Origin: Verrucomicrobiaceae bacterium
GTDB lineage: Bacteria; Verrucomicrobiota; Verrucomicrobiia; Verrucomicrobiales; Verrucomicrobiaceae
Direction: 5' to 3'
Assembly: GCA_016795485.1 (NCBI GenBank)
Contig: JAEUHM010000017.1
Span: 1 to 64,000 of the forward strand
DNA: 64,000 bases
The position numbers and the translations under genes are program-made. The notes under the pieces were generated by a model. It saw only the letters and a list, made by a program, of their open reading frames with translations, was not told the DNA's origin and did not search any database. How positions within the stretch are numbered: the stretch's first letter is position 1; every line of letters starts with the position of its first letter. Shown one piece after another: positions 1 through 7,896 of the stretch.

Positions 1-276
1 AATGCATCGACACTTCCAGCTCCTCAAGACTGGCGTGCTCAGCATTCGGTTCGATGTGCGGACGACCCACACTCCTCAACTATGCCACCTGTAGAAAAGT
101 ACAACTTCTTTTTTCCCTTTTCTTTTGAGAACCGCTCTAGCGTCGTGTGGATGCCCAACCGATCCATTGAGGCGTCGTGCAGTTGGTGCTTCGTAGACGT
201 GATCGTGACTTCATGCCTGAGAGCAACCTCTCGCACTGGTGCTTTGGTAGACGTTCCTACCTGTCCCCTGCTCTGC
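1..276. other. Window edge without a recognisable gene
   Basis: I see no convincing gene here. The short open frames on both strands lack family motifs. The stretch lies downstream of the minus-strand HerA-like gene. It contains a pyrimidine-rich tract around 108-130 and two similar short segments (around 182-200 and 236-254, both reading close to TGGTGCTTnGTAGACGT). An incomplete gene continuing beyond the window edge cannot be excluded. Confidence 0.4.
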
Positions 277-2757
277 TCATGTCGGCTGGGCCCAACCTCG
301 CCTGAGGTCTTCTCCTCGGCGCTCGTAGGGCAGCCAGAGAATGCCTGTGGCGAGGGGTTGGATATTCTTCTTCACGGGGGTGATTTTCTGCGTCTCGATC
401 ACCAGGGTGGCTGGATCATACTGATCCCGAAGCTTCTGGATGTCGTTCTCGACGTCTTGTTGGATCTGTTCGTAGTCGACCTTGAGGCGCTCCAGTTCCT
501 CCTCGGCACTTGCGGCTTCTTTTCCTTCTTTCCAAGCGCGGGAGGCACTGCTGACGGTGGAGGTGCGCGCAAGACCGCCGATGGCTCCGAGGCCGCTCTT
601 CCGCCCTAGTAGTGCACCGAGGATGCTACCGCCGATCTGCATGACGGTCTGGAGCTTGGCAGAGGATGCCTGGGCTTTTTGCTGCTCCATCTTGTCCAGC
701 GCCTTGGTCATCTTATCCTGAAGCGATTTGATGGATTTCGCGGTCTTTGCGCGGAGTTCCTCAATGGCTTTGTCACGCATCTCGCGGGCCGTGGTGGCAA
801 CGCGTGCCTTGAACTGGTCTGCGGACTCACCTGGATTGGAGTAGACTTCCAACAATGGACTGTAGCCAACTTCGATGAAGTGGTTGGTGTAGATCCAGTC
901 GACAAACGCGCTCTGAATGGATGCAAATGTCTTGGCTTTCATGGCCGCGCCCGGAAGATCCCCATACTCTACCTCACCGTCCTCAGGCGACTTGGCGAGT
1001 TTGGTAACGTCGAGGTCATTGGGCAAATCGAATGCTTTTTCCCAGTTCACCTTCTGGTTCTCGACGTCAATTTTATTCACCCGAGTCACCAGACTGCGGC
1101 CACTGATCTTGCGCTTGGCATCATCAATGACCACTGCCGCACTCTGAATGACGGCGGGGATGTAGCAGATGTGATCTGTGTTGAGGCCAGCCTCAGGAGT
1201 GAAGAAATACTCCTCCACCTCCTCCGGAAGCTTGGGCTTGTGGGTATTGCGCACCGAAGTTGTGCCACTTGTGGCTCCAGGAGGCAGAAATCCGTCGTCT
1301 TCTTTGGCACCCTCGGCTTGCTTTGGCTTCGGACGCAGTGGGTCCATGAGTTTCTTTATCTCGCCACGAGCCAACGGGCCTCTCAAATAAGTCATGACCC
1401 AGCGGACGTGGAAAATGAATGGCCCATCTTCGTGAACGTTGTTCATGAGGAAGACGCGATTGCCCAAAGCTGCGAGCATGCGATCAATCTGCGCGCGATC
1501 AAATCCACCGCCTTGGCTGCTGATGGCTCCTTCCAGACCATCCAGCACGCGGGCTTTGTCACGCTCGGTCTGGAGTCGACCGAGGAACCATGTACCAATG
1601 TTTGACAGTGCCTTGTAATCGAGGTCCACCGGGTTCTGAGTGGCTAACAGGATACCGAGGCCAAAAGCACGGGCCTGCTTGAGCAGGATCATCATGGGCT
1701 TCTTGGAGGGCGGGCTGGCTGTGGGTGGGAGGTAGCCGAAAATCTCATCCATGTAGAACATCGCCCGGAGTGAAGTGGTGCCGGCCTGCTGACGCATCCA
1801 ACCCAGAAGTTGATTGAGCAAAAGGGCTACGAAGAACATGCGCTCCGTATCACCCAGGTGAGAGATGCAGAAAATAGAGATGCGCGGCTTACCATCTGGC
1901 GTGTACATCATGCGCTGAATATCCAGGGGCTCACCTTCCAGCCATACGCCAAAGCCAGGGCTGGCGATGAGGTTATTGAGCTTCATGGCGAGCTTATTAC
2001 GCCCTTCCTCGGGGAAGAAGTTGTCCACGTTCTCGACACCGATCTTACGGATGGGCGGCTGCTGTATGAGGCGCACCAGGTTCTCGATGGTGAGGTTCTG
2101 GCGCTTACCCCAGCAATGGCGCACGATGTTGGATAGCAGAATGTGCTCTGGCGATTGCACGGGGTCTGCCTCGATGCCGCAGAGGGCGAGCACGGAACTC
2201 ACAGTGCTTTCGATGCGATCCGCCAGCGTCTCTGCATCCTCCATGATTTCGTCTCCAGGTGCGGCGAGGGAGCTGAGTATAGAGACAGGAATGCCCGCGT
2301 TGCTGCCAGGCGTGTAAATGTTCATGTCCACGGTCTCACGCAGCTTCTTGATGCGCTCCTGGGACTGGCCCCACTCGCCGAGGCCTTTCTTCCACAGGTC
2401 TGCCTGTGCATTGGCGTAGTCATCGACGGACATGCTCTTCCGCCGGGCATCATCTTCATTTACCCAAGGCTTGAGTTTCTCCCCACTCAGTTCAGGGAAA
2501 GTGAACATGAGGTTGCCAATGTCACCCTTTGGGTCAATCGCGATGACCGGGATGCCATCCATAGCGGCCTCCTCCAGCATCGCGAGACACAAACCCGTCT
2601 TGCCAGACCCTGTCATGCCCAGGACAACTCCGTGGGTGACGATATCCTTGGAATCGTAGAGCACCAGGTCATCCTTGAGGGCCTTGCTATCGATGTCGTA
2701 GCCACGGCCGAGGTAGAATGAGCCAAGTTTCTCGTACTGATCTGGGGTGATAGTCAT
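277..2757 (-). CDS. HerA/DUF87-like ATPase with C-terminal coiled coil
   Basis: This is a P-loop ATPase of about 826 residues, similar in architecture to HerA/VirB4-type DNA-translocating ATPases. From the chosen ATG it has a Walker A motif GMTGSGKT at residues 47-54, then 'AIDPKGD' after the first strand, and a Walker B-like 'FYMDEIFGYLP' near the middle. An arginine-containing 'LGRLQTERDKARVL' segment follows. The C-terminal third holds long charged helices (likely coiled coil) around a Gly-rich hydrophobic stretch (GGSILGALLGRK). The open frame extends 29 codons further upstream, but that extension is low-complexity and the ATG at 2757 begins a typical soluble N-terminus. There is no signal peptide, so it should be cytoplasmic. 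The substrate (DNA or protein) is unknown. No NurA-like nuclease is visible next to it, so assignment to end-resection HerA is unsupported. Confidence 0.75.
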   Translation of the reverse strand: MTITPDQYEKLGSFYLGRGYDIDSKALKDDLVLYDSKDIVTHGVVLGMTGSGKTGLCLAMLEEAAMDGIPVIAIDPKGDIGNLMFTFPELSGEKLKPWVNEDDARRKSMSVDDYANAQADLWKKGLGEWGQSQERIKKLRETVDMNIYTPGSNAGIPVSILSSLAAPGDEIMEDAETLADRIESTVSSVLALCGIEADPVQSPEHILLSNIVRHCWGKRQNLTIENLVRLIQQPPIRKIGVENVDNFFPEEGRNKLAMKLNNLIASPGFGVWLEGEPLDIQRMMYTPDGKPRISIFCISHLGDTERMFFVALLLNQLLGWMRQQAGTTSLRAMFYMDEIFGYLPPTASPPSKKPMMILLKQARAFGLGILLATQNPVDLDYKALSNIGTWFLGRLQTERDKARVLDGLEGAISSQGGGFDRAQIDRMLAALGNRVFLMNNVHEDGPFIFHVRWVMTYLRGPLARGEIKKLMDPLRPKPKQAEGAKEDDGFLPPGATSGTTSVRNTHKPKLPEEVEEYFFTPEAGLNTDHICYIPAVIQSAAVVIDDAKRKISGRSLVTRVNKIDVENQKVNWEKAFDLPNDLDVTKLAKSPEDGEVEYGDLPGAAMKAKTFASIQSAFVDWIYTNHFIEVGYSPLLEVYSNPGESADQFKARVATTAREMRDKAIEELRAKTAKSIKSLQDKMTKALDKMEQQKAQASSAKLQTVMQIGGSILGALLGRKSGLGAIGGLARTSTVSSASRAWKEGKEAASAEEELERLKVDYEQIQQDVENDIQKLRDQYDPATLVIETQKITPVKKNIQPLATGILWLPYERRGEDLRRGWAQPT

Positions 2758-2907
2758 GCGCCCAGAGTAGCGGGCGATGTTAGCCGAAAAAAGCGAAAAA
2801 AGTAATGGCCCTGCCGCACTCAAACCATGAGCACAGAGAGCCATTCCTAGTGGCCTACTACCCCACGTTCATGACGACACGGAGTGGGCCGACTGTTGCC
2901 TATTTCT

Positions 2908-3417
2908 TTACTTTAAATCTTTGAGCGCGGCTTTGACATCATCCGCCTGCGTCTCGGTGGAGGCGTTAGGAGCGTGCCAGACGACTTTCCCGTCCTTAAC
3001 GATGAAGCACTGGCGCGTGGCGCGGCCACCCTTGTTCTTTGCGACCTTGAAGGCGTCCAGCACCGCCGCTTTCTCGTCAGCGATCAGCGTAAATGGCAGG
3101 CTGAACTTCTCTTTGAAGGCCTTCTGGTCTGCGGGGTTGTCTGTGGACACTCCGAGCACTTGCACGCCCAGCTTCCCAAAGTCCTGGCTCGCATCACGCA
3201 GGCTGCAGGATTGCTTCGTGCAACCTGGCGTGTCGGCCTTGGGATAGAAGTAGACTACCGTGATGCCTTTGGCGTACACATCGGCAAAGTTGAGGTCTTT
3301 ACCTTCGTGGTCTGGAGCCGTGATTTTGGGCGCATCGTAAGGCGGATTTACAAGCTTGCCTGGCTCAGCAAAAGCAGCACTAGCGATGACAGTGAGGGTG
3401 AGAAGGAGGTATTTCAT
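2908..3417 (-). CDS. Exported thioredoxin-dependent peroxiredoxin (BCP type)
   Basis: This AhpC/TSA-family peroxidase reduces hydroperoxides through a peroxidatic cysteine. A signal peptide (MKYLLLTLTVIASAAFA) precedes the fold, so the enzyme probably works outside the cytoplasm. The motif TPGCTKQSCSLRD carries the peroxidatic Cys66 and a resolving Cys71 five residues later, the spacing typical of bacterioferritin comigratory protein (PrxQ) types. The 169-residue length fits BCP plus a leader. It lies 9 bp downstream of the cytochrome/LRR gene on the same strand, so the two are probably co-transcribed. Periplasmic BCP homologues are common in Verrucomicrobiota and Planctomycetes. Confidence 0.9.
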   Translation of the reverse strand: MKYLLLTLTVIASAAFAEPGKLVNPPYDAPKITAPDHEGKDLNFADVYAKGITVVYFYPKADTPGCTKQSCSLRDASQDFGKLGVQVLGVSTDNPADQKAFKEKFSLPFTLIADEKAAVLDAFKVAKNKGGRATRQCFIVKDGKVVWHAPNASTETQADDVKAALKDLK

Positions 3418-3426
3418 GGTGGTGGG

Positions 3427-4374
3427 CTACTTGATGACAACGTTGAGTCCTTTAGTGCCAGAGGCAGCTGCTGGAGTGATCTTGGTCAGGAATGCGTAGA
3501 CGTTTTTCAGGGACTTGATGTTAGCTAGGTTCTTGAGGCCAGCATCTCCGATGGCAGTGCCATACACATTGATGCTGTTGAGGTTCTTCAACCCCGAGAG
3601 CGCCTCCAGGCCGCCATCGGTGATCTTCGTCTGCCGGAGGTCTAGCCGGGCGAGCCGTGGCATCTTGGCGATGGTCGCAAGAGCTGCATCCGTGATGGCC
3701 GTGCGGCCAAGATCAAGGTGCGCGATGTTATCTGCCAGCGGCAGCAGAGCAGCTACCTTCTCATCCGTGCAGGAGGATACGCCCGTGAGGAAGTCCACAC
3801 GCACCAGCGTGCTGGTAGTGGAAATGGGGGCGATCTGGGCTCCGGCTGCCTTAGCGGCCTTCAACACCGCGTCTGGTACCGCTTTGGCACCCGCTTCCAG
3901 GCTCTTGTAGAACTCCTCATGCTCGCGCTTGCGCATCACGCCAGGCACGGAGCCGCCCACATTGGCAGGCATTCCGTCCTTGCTACCGATCCAGCCACCG
4001 AAGTCCGCGCCCTCTTCGATCCAAGTTTTGAGCAGCTTGACCTCCGCATCGGTGAGAGAGTCACCTTTGGGCGGCATATGGTCATCATCATCCTCCGGCA
4101 GAGTGACGGACTCATAGATGCCACTGGCGGACGGATCTTTCGCCTTCAGCACCGGGCCATTCTCGCTGCCCTTCATGATGGCCCATGAGGCATCCAGCCG
4201 CAGACCGGCCTTAGGCTCCTTCTTCTTGCCGTTCTCTTCAAATGGCGCGCGATGGCACTCAACGCACTTCTTTTCAAAGATGGGCCAGATCTCTTTTTCA
4301 AAGTTAACGGCAGCACTAGCCGTGGCGGCCATGCCGGAAAAAAGGACAGCGGAAAGACAATAACGCGGTGACAT
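3427..4374 (-). CDS. Secreted cytochrome c-domain protein with leucine-rich repeats
   Basis: A signal peptide (to about residue 21, ending ATASA) is followed by a planctomycete-type cytochrome domain. The haem motif is CVECH and the distal 'HMPPKGDSLTDAEV' segment could supply the Met ligand. A short linker leads to a run of leucine-rich repeats from about residue 210 (LDLGRTAITDAAL, LDLRQTKITDGGL, INVYGTAIGDAGL). This fusion is common in Verrucomicrobiota and Planctomycetes. Electron partners are unknown. The peroxiredoxin immediately downstream suggests a joint extracytoplasmic redox role, but this is inference. Confidence 0.85.
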   Translation of the reverse strand: MSPRYCLSAVLFSGMAATASAAVNFEKEIWPIFEKKCVECHRAPFEENGKKKEPKAGLRLDASWAIMKGSENGPVLKAKDPSASGIYESVTLPEDDDDHMPPKGDSLTDAEVKLLKTWIEEGADFGGWIGSKDGMPANVGGSVPGVMRKREHEEFYKSLEAGAKAVPDAVLKAAKAAGAQIAPISTTSTLVRVDFLTGVSSCTDEKVAALLPLADNIAHLDLGRTAITDAALATIAKMPRLARLDLRQTKITDGGLEALSGLKNLNSINVYGTAIGDAGLKNLANIKSLKNVYAFLTKITPAAASGTKGLNVVIK

Positions 4375-4495
4375 GATGAGTGGTCGTGGGGTTGGGCTTG
4401 GAGTAACGAAGCGTCACCCGTCTTGTTTCATCAAAAGGTGCTTCACCTGCTCACATCGCCATTTCCAGCGAGCCAAGCACACACCCCGCTCACAC

Positions 4496-5515
4496 TCACA
4501 CACCACGGAGCCACTTCATCAGTTGCTCCACGCTCCCCGTCACCGAGCACAGCGTCTGCTGCACATTCATCAGCCACCTCAAGTCAGAGCCCGGTGCCGC
4601 CTGATCCACCAGCTTATCACACGCCGTCAGCGCTGCATGGAACAGCGGCAGACTCTGCTCCAGGTCCGTGATCAAATACTGCCACTGGCTGCTCTTCAGT
4701 GAGCCGAAGTTCTTCAGCACATGACTCAGATGTGCGGCCAAATCACCTGCCGTGGAAAGCAACCGCAATACCGCCGGCCGGCTCTTCAGCTCCCCAGGAG
4801 ACGCCAGCAGCATCTCGAAGCGCCGCAGTTCCATAGCCAGCTCTGCACTCACTTGATTGATCAGTGCAGACGCCGCCAGTCCATCCTTGTTCGGCTCCAT
4901 CTTCGCCTCATTCGGATCAGCCTCAATCAGCCCCGCCATATTCAGCGGCGGTCCATCGAACGGATTGAACGCCTTCCCTTCATCCAGCTCATCCCCCACA
5001 CCCCCGCCCAGCCGCGTGCCGCCCGGTCCACCCAGCAGGAACTGCTTACGCCGCTCCCGGTTCTGCCGGATCTGCGCCATCTCCGCCGCCTTCGACAGTT
5101 GCCAGCGCGGCGCACTCACCGTCAGGTGCAAATGCCAACTCTGGATCAGCACCCGCTGCTTATCCCTATTGAACCACTCCAGGAAGATCAGATTCTTCAG
5201 CCCCGCCGGTGGGGTGAACACCCCCGTGCTCGCCTTCCTCGCACGCGGCACATGGCTCACCCGGTAAGACGCCGTCATCTGCCCCACATAGCCATCCTGC
5301 TGAGCCTTCAGCGCCTGGATGTGTTGTGGGTTCGCATCTGGCACGGGATTAAGCATCTCAATGCGACACCCAGCAATGTCGCGGAGGAAGTTTCCCGTCA
5401 GTTCTACCCGCAGAGGCTGCGTGTGACCAGCGAGGTTAAGCGTGCCAGTCACCAGGCCCGGCACCTCGTTGGAGAGGTAACCGCTGATGATGGTGGAATC
5501 GAGGCAGATAAGCAT
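4496..5515 (-). CDS. Hypothetical protein, unknown family
   Basis: I do not recognise this protein. From the ATG at 5515 it has about 339 residues beginning MLICLDSTIISGYLSNEVP. The longer open frame adds 21 residues of unlikely sequence. The N-terminal 70 residues resemble a beta-rich domain (SNEVPGLVTGTLNLAGHTQPLRVELTG). The middle is basic and Gly-rich (QNRERRKQFLLGGPGGTRLGGGVG). The C-terminal part is alpha-helical (ALINQVSAELAMELRRFEML and following). No signal peptide, enzyme motif or long membrane segment is evident. It sits between the cytochrome gene and transaldolase on the same strand, but a gap of about 120 bp on the cytochrome side argues against tight coupling. Confidence 0.65.
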   Translation of the reverse strand: MLICLDSTIISGYLSNEVPGLVTGTLNLAGHTQPLRVELTGNFLRDIAGCRIEMLNPVPDANPQHIQALKAQQDGYVGQMTASYRVSHVPRARKASTGVFTPPAGLKNLIFLEWFNRDKQRVLIQSWHLHLTVSAPRWQLSKAAEMAQIRQNRERRKQFLLGGPGGTRLGGGVGDELDEGKAFNPFDGPPLNMAGLIEADPNEAKMEPNKDGLAASALINQVSAELAMELRRFEMLLASPGELKSRPAVLRLLSTAGDLAAHLSHVLKNFGSLKSSQWQYLITDLEQSLPLFHAALTACDKLVDQAAPGSDLRWLMNVQQTLCSVTGSVEQLMKWLRGV

Positions 5516-5673
5516 GAACTGCCAAAAAGATAAGAGGAATGCGTCCCGCGCGCAAGGTGCTACGGGCAATTTACCCACACACCCGCCACTTCATCCCCAG
5601 CGAGCTGACGCGGGCCAAACTCATCGCCTGCCCGCATCATCATCGTCATCCAGCCGCTCGTTGCGCCTCCCGC

Positions 5674-6627
5674 TTACAGCGCGGCCTGCACCAGCTTCTC
5701 CAGCTTCACAATGTCCTCGCCAAACTTCCGGATGCCCTCCGCCGTCTTCTCCGTAGCCATCGCATCCTCGTTCAACATCCAGCGGAACGCCTTCTCATCC
5801 AGCGTCAGCCTCTCCAGCTTAGCCGCCTTAGCATCTGCCACATTCAGTTTAGGCACCAACGCATCCGTGCTCGCCTGCAGTTCACCCAGCAACGCAGGGC
5901 TGATCGTCAGCAGGTCACACCCCGCCAGCTCCACGATCTCCCCCTTGTTCCGGAACGACGCACCCATCACCTCCGTACCGTAGCCAAACTGCTTGTAGTA
6001 GTTGTAGATCGCCGTCACCGACTGCACCCCTGGGTCTTCCACAGCGGTGTAGTCTTTGCCGGTGCTCTTCTTATACCAGTCAAGAATACGCCCCACAAAC
6101 GGCGAGATCAGCTTGATCCCACCCTCCGCACACGCCACCGCCTGAGCCAGAGAGAACAACAACGTCAGGTTGCAATGAATCCCCTCTTTCTCCAAAACCT
6201 CCGCCGCCTTGATCCCTTCCCACGTCGAAGCAATCTTGATCAAAATCCGGTCACGGCTCGTCCCTGCACCCTCATACAGCGCAATAATCTGCCTCGCTTT
6301 CGCTAACGTCCCATCGCGGTCAAACGACAACCGCGCATCCACCTCCGTACTCACCCGCCCTGGCACGATCTTCAGGATCTCCTGGCCAAAGTTCACCAAA
6401 ATCCTGTCCATCACCGCATCCACCAGCCCCGCGCCAGACAGTGAGCCACCCTTCAAGTCCGCCACCGCCTTATCCACCAGAGAGCGATACTCCGGCTTCT
6501 GGGCCGCCGCCAAGATCAGAGACGGATTCGTTGTCGCATCCTGCGGCTTATAAGCCTTCATCGACTCAAAGTCTCCGGTATCCGCTACGACGACGGTATG
6601 CTGCTTCAGTTGGTCTAGTTGGGTCAT
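5674..6627 (-). CDS. tal: Transaldolase
   Basis: This enzyme of the non-oxidative pentose phosphate pathway transfers a dihydroxyacetone unit from sedoheptulose 7-phosphate to glyceraldehyde 3-phosphate. The 317-residue length matches the TalB subfamily. The N-terminus [20 protein letters not shown] and 'ATTNPSLIL' are family signatures. The Schiff-base lysine lies in [12 protein letters not shown] (Lys131), followed by '[11 protein letters not shown]', and '[13 protein letters not shown]' binds phosphate. Identification is firm. The nearest upstream gene is the QueD-like enzyme, 39 bp away on the same strand. Confidence 0.97.
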   Translation of the reverse strand: MTQLDQLKQHTVVVADTGDFESMKAYKPQDATTNPSLILAAAQKPEYRSLVDKAVADLKGGSLSGAGLVDAVMDRILVNFGQEILKIVPGRVSTEVDARLSFDRDGTLAKARQIIALYEGAGTSRDRILIKIASTWEGIKAAEVLEKEGIHCNLTLLFSLAQAVACAEGGIKLISPFVGRILDWYKKSTGKDYTAVEDPGVQSVTAIYNYYKQFGYGTEVMGASFRNKGEIVELAGCDLLTISPALLGELQASTDALVPKLNVADAKAAKLERLTLDEKAFRWMLNEDAMATEKTAEGIRKFGEDIVKLEKLVQAAL

Positions 6628-6666
6628 GGAAGTATAGAGTGTGGGGTTTTAGGAAAAGGGGACAAA

Positions 6667-7035
6667 TCAGACATCAAAACCGCGGAACACACACCGCGCC
6701 GTTGGCGTCTCATACAGAGTAATCTCCGAGATACCCGGCAGTTGAGGCTCCAGCTTCCGCCACAGCCACGCGCACATGTTCTCGATCGTTGGGTTCTCCA
6801 AGCCAGGAATCTCATTCAAGTAAGAGTGATCCAGCAACTCCAGCAGCGGAGACATCGCCTTCGTGATCTCAGCATGATCGTAGACCCATCCAATCGCAGG
6901 GTCCACCTCACCCGTCACCGAGATATCCACGCGAAAGCTATGCCCATGCATCCTCCGGCACTTGTGCCCCTCCGGCGCTGTCGGCAGCGTCTGGGCCGCT
7001 TCAAAACGAAACTCTTTGATCAACGTAGCGCGCAT
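6667..7035 (-). CDS. queD: 6-carboxytetrahydropterin synthase-like protein (QueD family)
   Basis: QueD converts 7,8-dihydroneopterin triphosphate to 6-carboxytetrahydropterin in queuosine/7-deazaguanine synthesis. The 122-residue protein from the ATG at 7035 aligns closely by eye with QueD: GHKCRRMHGHSFRV carries the catalytic Cys and two of the Zn-binding His residues, followed by GEVDPAIGWVYDHAEI, LDHSYLN and a C-terminal Glu (LYETPTARC). The position where canonical QueD has the first Zn-ligand His (AAH) reads AAQ here, so metal binding may differ. Eleven extra upstream codons in the open frame were left out because MRATLIKEF is the normal family start. No other queuosine gene is nearby. 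Confidence 0.85.
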   Translation of the reverse strand: MRATLIKEFRFEAAQTLPTAPEGHKCRRMHGHSFRVDISVTGEVDPAIGWVYDHAEITKAMSPLLELLDHSYLNEIPGLENPTIENMCAWLWRKLEPQLPGISEITLYETPTARCVFRGFDV

Positions 7036-7112
7036 GGAACCTATTAGTGGCAGCCAGTGGCATCTCACTCTGCCTCACCTGACCGCATCTTGAACTCACC
7101 CAGCGTTTCAAG

Positions 7113-7197
7113 TGGTGCTCGGGAAGGGACTCGAACCCTTAAGCCTTTCGGCACAAGATCCTTAGTCTTGCGCGTATACCAATTCCGCCACCCGAGC
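7113..7197 (-). tRNA. tRNA-Leu, anticodon read as AAG
   Basis: On the minus strand the sequence folds as a class II tRNA. The acceptor is GCTCGGG/CCCGAGC with discriminator A and encoded CCA (7113-7115). The D arm is GGCGGAATTGGT, there is a long variable arm (TGCCGAAAGGCTTA), and the T arm is AAGGGTTCGAGTCCCTT. The anticodon stem CAAGA/TCTTG encloses the seven-base loop CTAAGGA, so after U33 the anticodon is AAG (7161-7163), reading CUU. The long variable arm and A73 agree with leucine identity. An A34 leucine tRNA is uncommon in bacteria. Confidence 0.9.
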
Positions 7198-7306
7198 AGG
7201 CACTTGAAAAAGCAGGGCCGGGAGTATACACGGCCCGTCCAGCGCGCAAGGAGAGATTGCATCCAAAACACAATATCTTCATCCAACTCCCACCCCTCAG
7301 AGGAAA

Positions 7307-7375
7307 GTGGTTTCGACTTCAGTCGAAAATCAGTCACCGAAGCGACCCCAGACCTTCGACTAAAGTCGAAGCCAC
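7307..7375. repeat. Pair of inverted REP-like palindromes
   Basis: Two similar modules lie head to head. The first (7307-7327) contains TTCGACTTCAGTCGAA. The second (7355-7375) contains TTCGACTAAAGTCGAA. Each is a palindrome with 7-bp arms, and each carries GTGG or CCAC on the outer side, so the whole 69-bp unit is also an inverted repeat. It lies between tRNA-Leu and the padR gene. It could be a REP/MITE-like dispersed element or a bidirectional terminator; without a genome-wide copy count the two cannot be separated. Confidence 0.7.
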
Positions 7376-7459
7376 ATTCAGCCTTTTGCCCTCCATCCGC
7401 CAGTTGAACAGCCCAGTGAGACGGCGTATCACATCACACCCACCGCCACCTTCACCCCC

Positions 7460-7774
7460 ATGGACCTCAAGCTCATCAACCGTGAGATCCTCCTTTCCTT
7501 CTGGAAGGTCCACGTGTTGTACCATGCCGCCGAGGGAGAAGTCATCGGCAACTGGATGCTAGAAGAGCTCCGCCACCACGGCTACGACGTCAGCCCCGGC
7601 ACCCTCTACCCCCTGCTCAAGCGCATGGAGACCAACGGCTGGCTCACCTCCACCGCCGATCCCAAAGCCGGCCCCAAAGCACCCCGAAGATACAAAATCA
7701 CCAACGAAGGCCGCGCCGTGCTCAAGATCGTGCGCAAGCAACTGCGTGAGTTAGGCGTGGAAGTGGGCAAGTAG
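7460..7774 (+). CDS. PadR-family transcriptional regulator
   Basis: This 104-residue winged-helix protein shows the PadR signature: INREILLSFWKVHVLYHA, then GNWMLEELRHHGYDVSPGTLYPLLKRMETNGWLTS (recognition helix and wing), then PRRYKITNEGRAVL. It is a short PadR type with little C-terminal dimerisation region. It lies 122 bp upstream of the RND efflux operon on the same strand. PadR proteins commonly repress neighbouring transporter genes, and two palindromes in the intervening gap are plausible operators. No Shine-Dalgarno sequence is evident before the ATG. Confidence 0.9.
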   Translation: MDLKLINREILLSFWKVHVLYHAAEGEVIGNWMLEELRHHGYDVSPGTLYPLLKRMETNGWLTSTADPKAGPKAPRRYKITNEGRAVLKIVRKQLRELGVEVGK

Positions 7775-7842
7775 CCCTAACGGGCCAAATCACAGCCGAG
7801 ATAGCCCTGCCGGCTGCCACCTCCCAGCTTTTTCAGCCTCCA

Positions 7843-7860
7843 ATGCAATGTTCATTGCAT
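7843..7860. promoter_or_regulatory. Perfect palindrome, candidate PadR operator
   Basis: ATGCAATGTTCATTGCAT has two 8-bp arms separated by TT. It lies 36 bp before the RND pump ATG and just after padR. PadR-family dimers bind palindromes of this general type in target promoters. Assignment to this PadR is inferred from position only. Confidence 0.55.
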
Positions 7861-7869
7861 CCCACCGTT

Positions 7870-7884
7870 TTACGGCCTCCGTAA
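7870..7884. promoter_or_regulatory. Second palindrome before the RND operon
   Basis: TTACGGCCTCCGTAA has 6-bp arms around CCT and lies 12 bp upstream of the RND pump ATG. It could be a second regulator site or a small hairpin in the leader that masks the start. Its half-site differs from that of the palindrome at 7843. Confidence 0.35.
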
Positions 7885-7896
7885 TAGCCTTTCTAC

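Noticed and set aside
679-1605. 308-codon plus-strand open frame opposite the HerA-like gene
   Set aside because: It is an antisense shadow of a conserved ATPase with no recognisable protein features.
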